Source: an uncultured Myxococcales bacterium
Lineage (GTDB): Bacteria > Myxococcota_A > UBA9042
Reading direction: 5' to 3'
Assembly (NCBI GenBank): GCA_903924465.1
Contig: CAIYBN010000120.1
Coordinates: 83,949-147,948 of the forward strand
DNA length: 64,000 bases
A program made the translations under genes and the position numbers. The notes below the pieces were generated by a model, which saw only the letters and a program-made list of their open reading frames with translations, was not told where the DNA came from and made no database searches. Shown in pieces: positions 16,207 to 25,086 of the stretch (its first letter is position 1; the number at the start of each line of letters is the position of its first letter).

Positions 16207-16263
16207 CTAAACATGCCTACCGCAAAACCGCATTTGATCTCCAGTCTTGGCAGGCATGTTTAG
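16207..16263. repeat. 57-bp palindromic element with CTAAACATGCC ends
   Basis: The ends are CTAAACATGCCTACC and its inverse GGCAGGCATGTTTAG (12 bases perfect, 15 with one mismatch), separated by 27 bases. The outer CTAAACATG is the same as the end of family 1 repeats. It overlaps the TAA stop of the minus-strand gene at 16260 and could also act as a bidirectional terminator. Confidence 0.6.
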
Positions 16264-16529
16264 TGCGGAGTCGATTTGGGCAAAGCGGCCGCGCGCGCGG
16301 CTTTCGCGCTCTTTTTCGCTTCACGTTTGGCCTGACGCGCCGCGATCGTCGCAGTCCGCCGATCTTTGCGCGCCTGCTTCCAGCGCGCCAGGAGCGGATC
16401 TTCACCCAGAAACAGCCGGCCCAGCAGATTGCCCAGCATCGGCAGCACCGCGCCCAACAGGCAAACGGCAGTCGCAATCAGCACGACAGCCCACTCAATC
16501 CCGGTCAAATTCGTAAACAGTTCTTTCAT
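16260..16529 (-). CDS. Small single-pass membrane protein with basic tail
   Basis: An 89-residue protein. Residues 13-42 form a hydrophobic segment (WAVVLIATAVCLLGAVLPMLG), followed by an Arg/Lys/Ala-rich helix to the end. It is likely an inner-membrane protein with a cytoplasmic basic tail. The ribosome site is weak (AT-rich spacer before ATG). Its stop codon TAA is supplied by the terminal CTAAACATG of the palindromic element. It starts 18 bases after the stop of the next minus-strand gene, suggesting co-transcription. No family recognised. Confidence 0.65.
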   Translation of the reverse strand: MKELFTNLTGIEWAVVLIATAVCLLGAVLPMLGNLLGRLFLGEDPLLARWKQARKDRRTATIAARQAKREAKKSAKAARAAALPKSTPH

Positions 16530-16547
16530 ATCAATAATTTGACACGC

Positions 16548-17792
16548 TCAGAGTTTGTTGATCTTGTCTGCCAAGCCTTTGACTTTCTCCGCCGCGCCCT
16601 TGGCCTTGTCCACGGTGTTGGTCACGTGCTTGCCCATGTTCTCGGCTTCCGTATACGTCCGACCGGGCGTATCCACCACTTTGTTGACCTTGTTGATCGC
16701 CTGTTCCGGTTGCGCCAGCACCTTGTTCTGCTTGCGCCGCGCCGCCGCCACCTCGTCGTCGACCATTTCCGGGCCCACGCTGTCCGCTTTTTTCTTGCCA
16801 TCCGGGTCGACCGTCACCTTGGCCCCCCAGCGCACGATGATGTCGTACTTGCCGGTATCGGCTGCGGACATCGGCTGCAGTTCCACCTGGGGATGATGGA
16901 GCAAGTCGGCCAGCAGCCCCGTTTGCGCTTTGGCGTGCGCTTTGAAGAAGATCTGCGGATGGTCGAGCGGCGCGCCGTCATCGTCCTTGGCATCAGGTTT
17001 GCGCTGGTCCAGCTTCACCAGTAGTTTCTGAATGTTCTCCACGGCGGCCTCGCCTGGGCCACCTATCGTGTTGACGACCTGCACGCGGATCGCGCCGGTG
17101 ACGCGCTTGAATTCCGGCTCATCGCGGATGCCGTCAAAGTCCGCGTCGGTCCGCGCCTTGATCAACCGATTCGTCGCCGAATCCGTGCCGAGATCCGCCA
17201 AATCGCGCAAATGCCGCATTGCGTCCGGATGCTTGTCCGGCAAATTCGCCTCAGCGCATGCCAAGTTGTACAGCGCCGCCTCCGATCGCGGATCCTTGTC
17301 CAGCGCCTTTTCCATTTGCCCAGCGCCGTCTTTCCACTTCTTCTTCTTGTTCAGGGCGACGCCGTCCTTCACCAGCTTGTCCGCCGCTTCCCGGTCCGCG
17401 GTCCGTGCTTCCGGCGGATCGTAGCGTTTGCGTTCGTCACTCGACCGCGCTGCATCCGCTTCCTGCGGTCGGGGCGCGCGAGGCGGCAGCTTCACGTCCA
17501 GACGCAGCAGGCTCTCGCGGGCGATCGCCGAACCTGGATCGCTGCCGTGTTCGTACAGCCAGCGCAGACCCTGTTCCGCACATTTGCGATCATGGGCAGA
17601 GATACGTTCCAGCCGGGCGCTTGTGCCAAAGGCATCGGCGCAACCGACAAGGGATTTTTCATTCGCTTCTGCGGGCTTATTGAACGCGACGAGGCAAGCC
17701 ACGCCCTGTTCGTCCCAAGCGGCGCCGTGGGCCAAGCCCGGCGCGAGGACCGTCGCGGACAGAAGGCCAAGCACGAGCGAAAGGACACGCAT
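16548..17792 (-). CDS. Exported TPR-containing protein
   Basis: A 414-residue protein. The ATG at 17792 is preceded by GGGAGAG and starts a Sec signal peptide (VLSLVLGLLSATVLAPGLAHG, cleavage near AHG-A). The mature part has scattered Cys, a charged linker, and a TPR-like helical repeat around residues 150-215 (KWKDGAGQMEKALD, SEAALYNLACAEAN). The C-terminal third is Lys/Asp-rich with a late amphipathic helical tail. It should be periplasmic. It is followed by a small membrane protein and is divergent from the PKD-like protein gene. Function unknown. Confidence 0.75.
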   Translation of the reverse strand: MRVLSLVLGLLSATVLAPGLAHGAAWDEQGVACLVAFNKPAEANEKSLVGCADAFGTSARLERISAHDRKCAEQGLRWLYEHGSDPGSAIARESLLRLDVKLPPRAPRPQEADAARSSDERKRYDPPEARTADREAADKLVKDGVALNKKKKWKDGAGQMEKALDKDPRSEAALYNLACAEANLPDKHPDAMRHLRDLADLGTDSATNRLIKARTDADFDGIRDEPEFKRVTGAIRVQVVNTIGGPGEAAVENIQKLLVKLDQRKPDAKDDDGAPLDHPQIFFKAHAKAQTGLLADLLHHPQVELQPMSAADTGKYDIIVRWGAKVTVDPDGKKKADSVGPEMVDDEVAAARRKQNKVLAQPEQAINKVNKVVDTPGRTYTEAENMGKHVTNTVDKAKGAAEKVKGLADKINKL

Positions 17793-18020
17793 CCAAGCTC
17801 TCCCGCGTGGCGGTGGGCGTTCGGTCGGGCCCTTTGGCTGTCCAGCCCGGCCGTCCGGACCCGGTGCCACCGCCGATTTCCCTGCCACGCTGCGCCGCAC
17901 GACCAAGCGCCGGCCTCCGGCTTGGTTGCGCTCGGCCCCGCTTGGTTTCCATACTACCCGTGGCCCCCTGTCAGGGTCAACGGAGTTGCCGCCGCCCGGC
18001 ACCACAAGGAAATTGGCCGC

Positions 18021-19331
18021 GTGACCGACTCAAACCAGCATCAACGCACGACATTTCTGCTTTCTCTGGCAGTGGCGGTGCTCCTGGGCGGCGCGCTTGC
18101 GGTGAGCATCACCGCGTGGCATGGGCGGGATTCGGAAGCCTTTTCCCCGCGCGTCGGCACCGGAACGCCAGATGCTGCCGCAGCTGCGCAAGACGCCGAA
18201 ACAGCCGACGCTCCGCCAGCCAGGATTCCACCGGCCGTCGCAGCACCCACTGCGGTCACAGCCGCGGATGCAGCTTTGCACGTTATCGCCGATCCGCCCG
18301 AATTGCGGGTCTGGGCCAACACCCGCGTGCGCCTGAGCGTGCAGACCGACGTGCCCTTTGAACGGTTTGTCTGGCACTTTGAGGATGGCAGCGAGCCCGT
18401 GGCGGGTGCGATCGTCGAGCACGTTTTCGCCGAAAGTGTCCGCGACCGCCACGTCACGGTGGAAGCGATGCGGCGCGGCCAGCCGACCGAAGTCGCCACG
18501 CTGCGGTTGCCGGTGGAGCGGTTGGCGGTCCTGGCTGCCGATGGCGAACCACGCCCGGACGCGGAACGACTGCCCAAAGCCGAAGGAACTCGCTTGCTGT
18601 TTGCCGGCGGCGCGATCGACGACGCTCAGGCTGCCCGGGTGACGGCAGTCGCGGCCGACATCGAAGCGGAGGTGCTGGTAGCAACCGGTGATGAAGCATC
18701 TGCGCAAGCGCTGGCTCAAGCGATCGACAACGGCGCGCTGACGGTGGCGCTCCTGCACTGGCCGCGCCAGATTCAAGGCGATCTGCCCCCGCTGGCGCTG
18801 CTCCGCAACCCGGGCGACGCGCTGACGCCGATTCGCCGTGGTGATCGCGATCTTGGCGCGTGGTCGATCGGTGATGTCGGCCTCGCGGCGATCGATTCCC
18901 GCGGCGAAACCTTGGCGGAATCCGACCTGAAGCGTCTGCACGACGTGCTGCAGTGGACGAGCGCCTACCGCGTCAGCTTGCTGCTCTCGGCGCGACCATT
19001 GACGCTGACCCGCGACGCGGAGTTGATTGCCGACCGGGCCTATCGGGTTTACGAATACGCGCTGCGCCATCAGGTGGCCGCCGTGGTGTCAGCATCGGGC
19101 GTCTACTACGACGGCCGGTTCGGCGGCGTGCGCGTCATTGGCGTGGGCGAAGTCCAATCGTCCGGCTGTGTCCGCCCGTTGGGGCAGGACGCGTGCCAGC
19201 AGCCGTCGCTGTCGGTTCTCGATGTGCCACCGCAAGGTCCGCCGCGCCTGCATGTGCTGGTCGGCGACGGATTCACAACGGCCCTCGCCAAACACGCATT
19301 GCCCGCGGAAGTGGGCAAAATTCGCCGATGA
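18021..19331 (+). CDS. Membrane-anchored protein with PKD-like domain
   Basis: A 436-residue protein started at GTG 18021, with AAGGA upstream, giving a short polar N-terminus and a clear anchor (TTFLLSLAVAVLLGGALAV). An Ala/Pro/Asp-rich linker follows, then a beta domain with VWHFEDGSEPV and IVEHVF, which is PKD-like, and a larger alpha/beta domain (about 190-420) with DVGLAAIDSRG and a late GVYYDGRFGGVRVIGVGE segment. The last domain may be calcineurin-like but no metal-ligand set is clear. Its TGA overlaps the ATG of hemW. Confidence 0.7.
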   Translation: MTDSNQHQRTTFLLSLAVAVLLGGALAVSITAWHGRDSEAFSPRVGTGTPDAAAAAQDAETADAPPARIPPAVAAPTAVTAADAALHVIADPPELRVWANTRVRLSVQTDVPFERFVWHFEDGSEPVAGAIVEHVFAESVRDRHVTVEAMRRGQPTEVATLRLPVERLAVLAADGEPRPDAERLPKAEGTRLLFAGGAIDDAQAARVTAVAADIEAEVLVATGDEASAQALAQAIDNGALTVALLHWPRQIQGDLPPLALLRNPGDALTPIRRGDRDLGAWSIGDVGLAAIDSRGETLAESDLKRLHDVLQWTSAYRVSLLLSARPLTLTRDAELIADRAYRVYEYALRHQVAAVVSASGVYYDGRFGGVRVIGVGEVQSSGCVRPLGQDACQQPSLSVLDVPPQGPPRLHVLVGDGFTTALAKHALPAEVGKIRR

Positions 19332-20494
19332 ATCCCATGGTTCGCCACGTCTACGTGCACTTTCCCTATTGCCTGCACCGCTGCGGTTATTGCGATTTTG
19401 CGACGACGGTCGCCCGAACCATTCCGCGCGAACGCTATCTCAGCCACATCGTCACGGAGCTGGAACTGCGCACGGAGACGGTGGCGCTGGCTCCGCTGGA
19501 AACCGTGTTCTTTGGCGGCGGCACGCCTTCGCTGTGGGGCCCGGCGGCGATCGGTGCGGTGCTGGACTGGCTGAACCGCCGCGCGGGCTTTGCCGCCGAT
19601 GCGGAAATCACCCTGGAAGCCAATCCCGGCGCGCTGGAGTCTGGCGATCTGGCGGCGTATGCGACAGCCGGGATCACGCGCGTATCCGTGGGAATTCAGG
19701 CACTTCAGGACGACCGCTTGCGCGCGCTCGATCGGCTGCATGACGCGGCGGCGGCGCGCCAAACGCTCACGCAATTGGCTGAGCTGCTCGCGACGGGCCG
19801 CCTGCGATCGGCAAACGCAGACCTGATCTTTGGTGTGCCCGGGCAGACGATGCTCGACCTGCGCTCCGACGTGGCCGGCATTCTGGACCACGGTCTCAGC
19901 CACCTGTCAGCGTACAGTTTGACCGTGGAGCCGGGGACGCCGCTCGCCGCGCAAGTCAAACGCGGGGTGACTGCGCGGCCAGACGACGACCTGCAAGTTG
20001 CGATGCTCGACGCGCTGCCGGACCTGCTCGCGCCGTACGGTCTCTCCCGCTACGAGGTTTCCAACTACGCCCGGCCCGGCCATCGGTCCCGGCACAATCT
20101 GGCGTACTGGTCGGGTCGGCACTATCTGGCAGTCGGCGTGGGCGCGCACGGCTTCCTGCCGCAAGCTGGAGCGCTGGGGGTGCGCTACGGCAATTCCCGC
20201 AAGCACGAGGCCTGGATGGGCGCACTGGCGCACCGGCAGCTTTGCGAGGAGTTGCGGGAGGAGATCGATGCCGACCGACATCAGGACGAACGTCTCTTGA
20301 CCGGCCTGCGCCTGACCGACGGCCTCGATCTCGACGCCTTCGACCGGGATCTCGGCCACGATCGCCGCCGAGCGCTGGAACAACGCGCCAAGAACGGCAT
20401 CGACCGCGCAGATTTCTGGCTCACAAACAATCACTTGGGCGTCACGCCGCATGCCCTGGCGCGGCTGGATAGCCTGATCGCAGAACTGGCCTGA
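19328..20494 (+). CDS. hemW: HemW-type radical SAM haem-handling protein
   Basis: A 388-residue coproporphyrinogen III oxidase-like radical SAM protein. The 4Fe-4S cluster Cys are C15, C19 and C22 in CLHRCGYC, and FFGGGTPSLW supplies the SAM-binding glycines. SVGIQALQDDRL, DLIFGVPGQT and the C-terminal HemW domain (SRYEVSNYARPG, HNLAYWSGRHYLAVGVGAHG) fit. HemW members lack true oxidase activity and are linked to haem trafficking. The start overlaps the previous stop (ATGA). Confidence 0.92.
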   Translation: MNPMVRHVYVHFPYCLHRCGYCDFATTVARTIPRERYLSHIVTELELRTETVALAPLETVFFGGGTPSLWGPAAIGAVLDWLNRRAGFAADAEITLEANPGALESGDLAAYATAGITRVSVGIQALQDDRLRALDRLHDAAAARQTLTQLAELLATGRLRSANADLIFGVPGQTMLDLRSDVAGILDHGLSHLSAYSLTVEPGTPLAAQVKRGVTARPDDDLQVAMLDALPDLLAPYGLSRYEVSNYARPGHRSRHNLAYWSGRHYLAVGVGAHGFLPQAGALGVRYGNSRKHEAWMGALAHRQLCEELREEIDADRHQDERLLTGLRLTDGLDLDAFDRDLGHDRRRALEQRAKNGIDRADFWLTNNHLGVTPHALARLDSLIAELA

Positions 20495-20528
20495 ATGTTT
20501 TCCGCCGCCGTGCGTTAGCCACGATGGT

Positions 20529-20557
20529 TTGACAGCTTCTCCAACGCGAACGATGCT
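20529..20557 (+). promoter_or_regulatory. Promoter candidate with little or no leader
   Basis: TTGACA (20529-20534), a 17-base spacer and GATGCT (20552-20557) place the likely transcript start within a base or two of the ATG at 20564, so the mRNA could be leaderless. The -35 is consensus and the -10 poor. Confidence 0.4.
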
Positions 20558-20563
20558 GAAGTG

Positions 20564-21481
20564 ATGAAGACTGCGTTTTCCCTTTTGATGGTATTGGTCA
20601 TGGCGATCGCGGCCACGTCGGCTTATGCCACGTCACCGGATCCGGAAAAACAGGCGAGTGCGCTGGTGGCGCAGGCCAAAGAACGGTACCAAGCGGGCGA
20701 TTTTGAACCTGCGGCCCAGCTCTACATGCAGGCCTACGGCGAAGTGCAGCGGCCAGCGCCGGTGTTCAACGCCGCGCGGGCCTATGAGCAGGCGGGACTG
20801 TGGTCGGAAGCGAAACCGCTGTTCGAGCTTTACCTGCAAATCGACCGCGGCAATGACGCCGACAGCGTCGCCGGCCGCGCAGATGCCCAACAGCATTTGG
20901 AGGCGGTGAATGCCAAGATCGCCGCAGAGGCGGCCAAGAAGAACGCGCCGCCGCCCGCACAGGTCGTCCTGCCCACGCCGCCACCCGCAGCTGTGGTGCC
21001 GCCGGCGGTGAAGCCATCTCCGGTCATCCAGGATCCGCCCGCGGTGGAACCGCCTGCGCAAGTGGCCGACTTGAACGCGACCACGCCGCAAGAACGCGAA
21101 TGGACCGGCCTGAAGACCGCCGCGGTGGTGACGATGTCCGCCGGCGCAGCGCTGATCATCACCTCGGTCGTCGTGGCGATTGTGGCCCACAGCGATTTGG
21201 CCGATCTCGACGCGCGGCTGGCGACCGATCAGGTGGCCAACAATCAGGGTCTGATCCTGCACGGCTCGGTGACGCAGCAGGAAATGGACAGCGGCATTGC
21301 GCGGTACAACACCCGACAAGTGACTGCTGGCGTGCTGGGCGGCGTGGGCGCGGCTGCCGTCGTCGTCGGCGGCATCCTGTGGTGGCAAGATGGCGCACGG
21401 GCGGCGCACAACGTGGCGCTGTCGACCGGCGTTGTGCCCCAGCAGGGTGGCGCGGTGTGGACGCTGGCTGGACATTTCTAA
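20564..21481 (+). CDS. TPR-containing exported membrane protein
   Basis: A 305-residue protein with a signal peptide (LLMVLVMAIAATSAYA), two or three TPR-type helices (AKERYQAGDFEPAAQLYMQAY and the following repeat), an Ala/Pro-rich linker (about 125-170), then two strong hydrophobic segments (about 190-210 and 262-280). This signal-TPR-Pro linker-two helices plan is common in myxobacterial envelope proteins of unknown function. The stop TAA lies in the CTAACCATG end of family 1 copy C. Confidence 0.78.
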   Translation: MKTAFSLLMVLVMAIAATSAYATSPDPEKQASALVAQAKERYQAGDFEPAAQLYMQAYGEVQRPAPVFNAARAYEQAGLWSEAKPLFELYLQIDRGNDADSVAGRADAQQHLEAVNAKIAAEAAKKNAPPPAQVVLPTPPPAAVVPPAVKPSPVIQDPPAVEPPAQVADLNATTPQEREWTGLKTAAVVTMSAGAALIITSVVVAIVAHSDLADLDARLATDQVANNQGLILHGSVTQQEMDSGIARYNTRQVTAGVLGGVGAAAVVVGGILWWQDGARAAHNVALSTGVVPQQGGAVWTLAGHF

Positions 21482-21616
21482 CCATGACGACCTTATTCAA
21501 ACACCGCATTTCGTCGATCAGCCCTGTTGCATCTCGGATTAGAACCGCGAGCCCGCATGTTCAGTGGCACGCCGCGGATCGAGGACCCTTGATCACAGAT
21601 TTCGGTCAGCTTGTAG
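21478..21616 (+). mobile_element. MITE-like repeat, family 1 copy C
   Basis: The most diverged copy. The left end CTAACCATGACGACC contains the stop codon of the upstream gene. The right end, read inward, is CTACAAGCTGACCGAAATC. A GATCGAGG/CCTTGATC hairpin of eight pairs lies where copies D and E have shorter paired arms. It fills the gap before the lipoprotein gene at 21643. Confidence 0.65.
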
Positions 21617-21642
21617 ACGTGGAACGGCTCGCAGATGGGGGA

Positions 21643-22398
21643 ATGAACGTGACTGGGCCCATTTCAAGACTCCAAATGCTGTTCGCGCTGCTGTCGGCGT
21701 GTCTCGCCATCGCGCTCGGCGCGTGCACCGACAATCGCAACGCGGTGACGCCAGGCGAGTTGTTCCACTGCACCACCGACAGCGACTGTTTGAGCGGTTG
21801 GACGTGTCAGTGCGGCTACTGCCAGCAGCCCGGCATCCAGCAATTCACTTGTGGCGTTTCCGCTGGCGATGTCTCGGACGACGCAACGCTGAGCGACGAT
21901 TCGGCAAACGGGGATGCCAACAACGACACCGATGCCAACAACGGCGACACGGCGGGAAGCGACGGAAACGGCGACACAACGGGCGGGACAGATGCCGCCT
22001 CGGATACCGGCGGGCCACCGGTCGGCACGCCGATCGGCGTCTGCAATCAATCCGTGTCTTCTGATGTCATCTTCACCACGTGCAACCTGGCGACCTGGTC
22101 TGGCTGCGACCCTGGTTACGGCTGCTACTACGGCCCGGCGATCAAACAAACCCTGTGCAAGAAGCACGCGACCGTGGGCGAGGGTGTGACCTGCGATCCG
22201 TGCAACCTCACGGATTGCGGTATCGCCGCGGACAGTCATGTCCTGATCTGCGACCTGCCCACCAAGGTCTGCCGCCGCACGTGCGACGCCACCGTGCCGC
22301 TCAAGCCCAACCAATGCCCAGCCGGCGAGCAGTGCTATCAGCTGACCGACGCCAGCGGCGGGTTGTACCCTAGCACCGGCGGAATTTGCGCGCCGTAG
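21643..22398 (+). CDS. Cys-rich lipoprotein with Asp/Asn/Gly spacer
   Basis: A 251-residue protein. From the ATG at 21643 the signal is preceded by 11 residues; an ATG at 21676 would start nearer the hydrophobic core. The lipobox is IALGAC. A compact Cys-rich module follows (CTTDSDCLSGWTCQCGYC), then a low-complexity Asp/Asn/Thr/Ser/Gly spacer (about 80-120), then a second Cys-rich domain with at least 12 Cys. This is typical of secreted myxobacterial lipoproteins of unknown role. It converges on the next gene with a hairpin between them. Confidence 0.78.
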   Translation: MNVTGPISRLQMLFALLSACLAIALGACTDNRNAVTPGELFHCTTDSDCLSGWTCQCGYCQQPGIQQFTCGVSAGDVSDDATLSDDSANGDANNDTDANNGDTAGSDGNGDTTGGTDAASDTGGPPVGTPIGVCNQSVSSDVIFTTCNLATWSGCDPGYGCYYGPAIKQTLCKKHATVGEGVTCDPCNLTDCGIAADSHVLICDLPTKVCRRTCDATVPLKPNQCPAGEQCYQLTDASGGLYPSTGGICAP

Positions 22399-22459
22399 CG
22401 GGAGAAAAAGCTGCGGAAAGTGGCCGGGTGCGCGCGTTTGGCGACCCGGCAACAGCACA

Positions 22460-22510
22460 GGGCGCCCACCGGCAAAGACCGAAAGTGTCGGTAGATTCTG
22501 CTTGGCGCCC
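22460..22510. terminator. Hairpin between convergent genes
   Basis: GGGCGCC (22460-22466) pairs with GGCGCCC (22504-22510), with an inner ACCGA/TCGGT hairpin. The right arm ends against the stop codon of the minus-strand gene at 22511. There is no T-run, so termination efficiency is uncertain. Confidence 0.35.
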
Positions 22511-23773
22511 CTAGCGCAAACCGGGGATCCGGACGACGCCGGTGAAGTGAAGCGCCGCCAGGGCGACCAGAACCACAACGATCGCGATCGCGGCGATCCG
22601 CAACGGTGTCAGCAGCGGCTTCTGTTCGATCGCCGCCACCGGCATCCGTTTGGAAGGCGACGTGGCGGGCGCCAGTGATGCCTTGCCGGTTGTCGCCGCG
22701 CGGATGGCCGTGCTGGACGCCTGCGTGGAACCTTGCAGGGCCGCGTTGCTCGTGGTCGCGCCGCCACGACCGCCCGGATTGGCCGGATTGGTCACCACGC
22801 GATTCACCAACTGTCCGGACGTGCTGGGGGCCCGCATCGACGCCAGATCCTTGGGCGTCGCTTCCGCGGGCGGACGCAATCCTTCCAGTTCCGGCAATTC
22901 AGGGCGAATTTGGTTGATCGTACGCGTCACGCGCGGCGTGCTCGGCGGTGGCGGCGCATTGCTCGGATCCGGCGCACGATCGAACGCCTTCTTGACGGCG
23001 ACGCCGTCGCGAATCGACGTATAGAAGGAGTGAAAATCTTTCCAGATTTCACCATCATAGGACAAAGACATCGGCTGGCCGCTCTTGTTGGCCGCCCAAC
23101 TGAACAGCGGATCCAGACCATGGAAATTGTAAGTGATGCCCATGGCCTTGAGCTTCCAATCCCGGTGCGCCAAGTCGGCTTCAGGCAGCGACGCGGCCAA
23201 GCTGTCCGCCAGAGCGGCTGCTTCATCCATCTCCGTCATCGCAGCGATGTCGACCGGCGTCGGTTCATCGGTCACGATCGACAGTTCCTCGCCCACGACA
23301 AAGGCCTTGGGGATGGGAGAAGTCTGGCGCACCGCCGCGAGCAGCGCGTCATTTTCCTGCGCACCGCTGAGCGTTCTCTCGGCGTCGGATAGTTCGTGCT
23401 CTGGGTCGCCGACGATGACGCCATGACCAAAATCGTCACTGTCCGCAGCCGTGCGTCCGGCTCGCTGGTCCGGTGGCAGCCAAACTTTGCCCGCTGTCGC
23501 ATCCGCGGTGTTCTCGGCGGTGGGTGCGAATTCTGAAGTGTCACGAAAGGAATGCGCCTGAAATTCCGACGAATCACGCTCGGACATCCGTGGTGCGTTC
23601 CGCACAGCGTTCGCGAGTTGTTCGTCCGGATCGCCGGAAGGCACCGGTGTGCCACAATGCGGGCAAACCAATTGATCGCCAAGCAACACGCCCGGATCGT
23701 TGCGGCTGAAGCCATTCCAGCACGAGCCGCAGACGAAATCAGTGATGTTGGTGATCGGCCGCGCGTCGGACAC
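22511..23773 (-). CDS. Zinc-ribbon protein with C-terminal membrane anchor
   Basis: A 420-residue protein begun at GTG 23773, preceded by GGGAGG. The long upstream open frame is a shadow of the serine hydrolase. Residues 14-45 form a zinc ribbon (VCGSCWNGF...LVCPHCGTPV). A long acidic, Ser/Thr-rich region follows. At about 225-290 lies a small domain with aromatic residues (WKLKAMGITYNFHG, DGEIWKDFHSFYTSIRDGV). A Pro-rich region and a final transmembrane helix (IAAIAIVVVLVALAALHFTG) end the protein. The layout suggests a tail-anchored cytoplasmic sensor or scaffold; partners unknown. Confidence 0.75.
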   Translation of the reverse strand: MSDARPITNITDFVCGSCWNGFSRNDPGVLLGDQLVCPHCGTPVPSGDPDEQLANAVRNAPRMSERDSSEFQAHSFRDTSEFAPTAENTADATAGKVWLPPDQRAGRTAADSDDFGHGVIVGDPEHELSDAERTLSGAQENDALLAAVRQTSPIPKAFVVGEELSIVTDEPTPVDIAAMTEMDEAAALADSLAASLPEADLAHRDWKLKAMGITYNFHGLDPLFSWAANKSGQPMSLSYDGEIWKDFHSFYTSIRDGVAVKKAFDRAPDPSNAPPPPSTPRVTRTINQIRPELPELEGLRPPAEATPKDLASMRAPSTSGQLVNRVVTNPANPGGRGGATTSNAALQGSTQASSTAIRAATTGKASLAPATSPSKRMPVAAIEQKPLLTPLRIAAIAIVVVLVALAALHFTGVVRIPGLR

Positions 23774-23928
23774 CCATTGCCTCCCATGATTTGACAACGC
23801 GGGGTTACGTGCAATTTCCCCGCGTCGTCGACCGAAAAATCGACACTCGCAACCGGCAAACGGACGAGAGCCCGCATCGTGCCGACCAGCACACCAGCGG
23901 GCAGAATACACGGCAGGTTGCCAAACGG

Positions 23929-25083
23929 TCAACGCATCCGCAGCGCCGTCGGTCGCATCGGCAAGGTCCGCCACAGCGCGTCGTGAAGTTGCGGACGCAG
24001 CGCGCGGATTCCGGCCACGTGGTCGCGCGTTGGATGCACGCGGTTGGTGAGCAGGACTGCGAACGCGTTGTCGGATGGCGCAAACCACACACTGGTGCCG
24101 GTAAATCCGAGGTGACCGAAAGCATCGACCGGCACCCCCTCGCCCGCGCTGGAACCCGGCCGCGACGGCGTGTCCCAGCCGTGGCGCCAGGTCGTCGCGG
24201 TACAACCCGGCGTGGCCACCCATTGCCGACAGATCCCGGATGGCAGGTCCAAGCGTCCGTGGTAGGGCGTTTCGGTATCGCGCACCGCGCCGAGCCACTC
24301 GTTCGCCCAGATCGCTACGTCCGCAATCGAGCCAAAGAGCCCGGCGTGGCCGGCCACGCCATCCAATGCCGCACAGTTGTCGTCGTGCACAACGCCCCAG
24401 AGCGGGCGTCCCGGCGCACCGTTCGGCGGCCAGACCTCCGTGGCGACGATCCCAGCGCGCACCTCGTCGCCGCCGTTCTCGGCAGCATGCTGGCTGATCC
24501 GGCGAAAGCCCGCGTGCAAGCCCAACGGCCCGGCGATTTTCTGCTGAAACTGCACATCCAGCGGCTGGCCAGCGAGGTGCTCCAGCAACCAACCCAGCGC
24601 CATATAGCCCAGATCGCTGTAGACCGCGCACGAACCGGGAGGATGCGCTGGCGGTGTCATCAGTACCGCGCGCTGCACCGCTTGCGGCCGCGCATCAGGG
24701 CCCAGGTCGCGCGTTGCGGCGAAGAAGTCGAACCATGCCGGCGCGCCCGAGGTATGGCTGACCAACTGGCCAATGGTCGCCGAGCCGCGCGGCGTGTCCC
24801 GAGCCGTCGGCAAGTGCAGATCGAGGCGATCAGCCAAATGCACGCGCCCCGCCGCCACTTGCGCAACCAGGAGCGTGAGCGTGACGATCGGCTTGGTCAG
24901 CGACGCCAGGTCGAACTGACTATCGGCGTCAATCGGCTGGCCGCACCATTCTGGCAAAGCAGTGTGACCGACGGCCACGAGCGATCGCGCATCCGCGTGC
25001 TGCCAAGCCAGCGCCGCTGCGGACCCAACCCCGGCGTGAACCGCAGCGCGCAGCAGGGCATCGGCCTGCGCCGGAATCGCCAT
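23929..25083 (-). CDS. Serine hydrolase of the beta-lactamase/penicillin-binding family
   Basis: A 384-residue class C-type serine hydrolase. The S-x-x-K motif is SLTKP near residue 61, Y-x-x is VYSDLGY near 160, and the third motif is HLGFTGTS near 325. It lacks an obvious signal peptide from this start, so it may be a cytoplasmic esterase or peptidase rather than a secreted beta-lactamase. It lies three bases after the M1 aminopeptidase gene on the same strand, so the two are surely co-transcribed, which hints at peptide processing. Confidence 0.87.
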   Translation of the reverse strand: MAIPAQADALLRAAVHAGVGSAAALAWQHADARSLVAVGHTALPEWCGQPIDADSQFDLASLTKPIVTLTLLVAQVAAGRVHLADRLDLHLPTARDTPRGSATIGQLVSHTSGAPAWFDFFAATRDLGPDARPQAVQRAVLMTPPAHPPGSCAVYSDLGYMALGWLLEHLAGQPLDVQFQQKIAGPLGLHAGFRRISQHAAENGGDEVRAGIVATEVWPPNGAPGRPLWGVVHDDNCAALDGVAGHAGLFGSIADVAIWANEWLGAVRDTETPYHGRLDLPSGICRQWVATPGCTATTWRHGWDTPSRPGSSAGEGVPVDAFGHLGFTGTSVWFAPSDNAFAVLLTNRVHPTRDHVAGIRALRPQLHDALWRTLPMRPTALRMR

Positions 25084-25086
25084 GAC

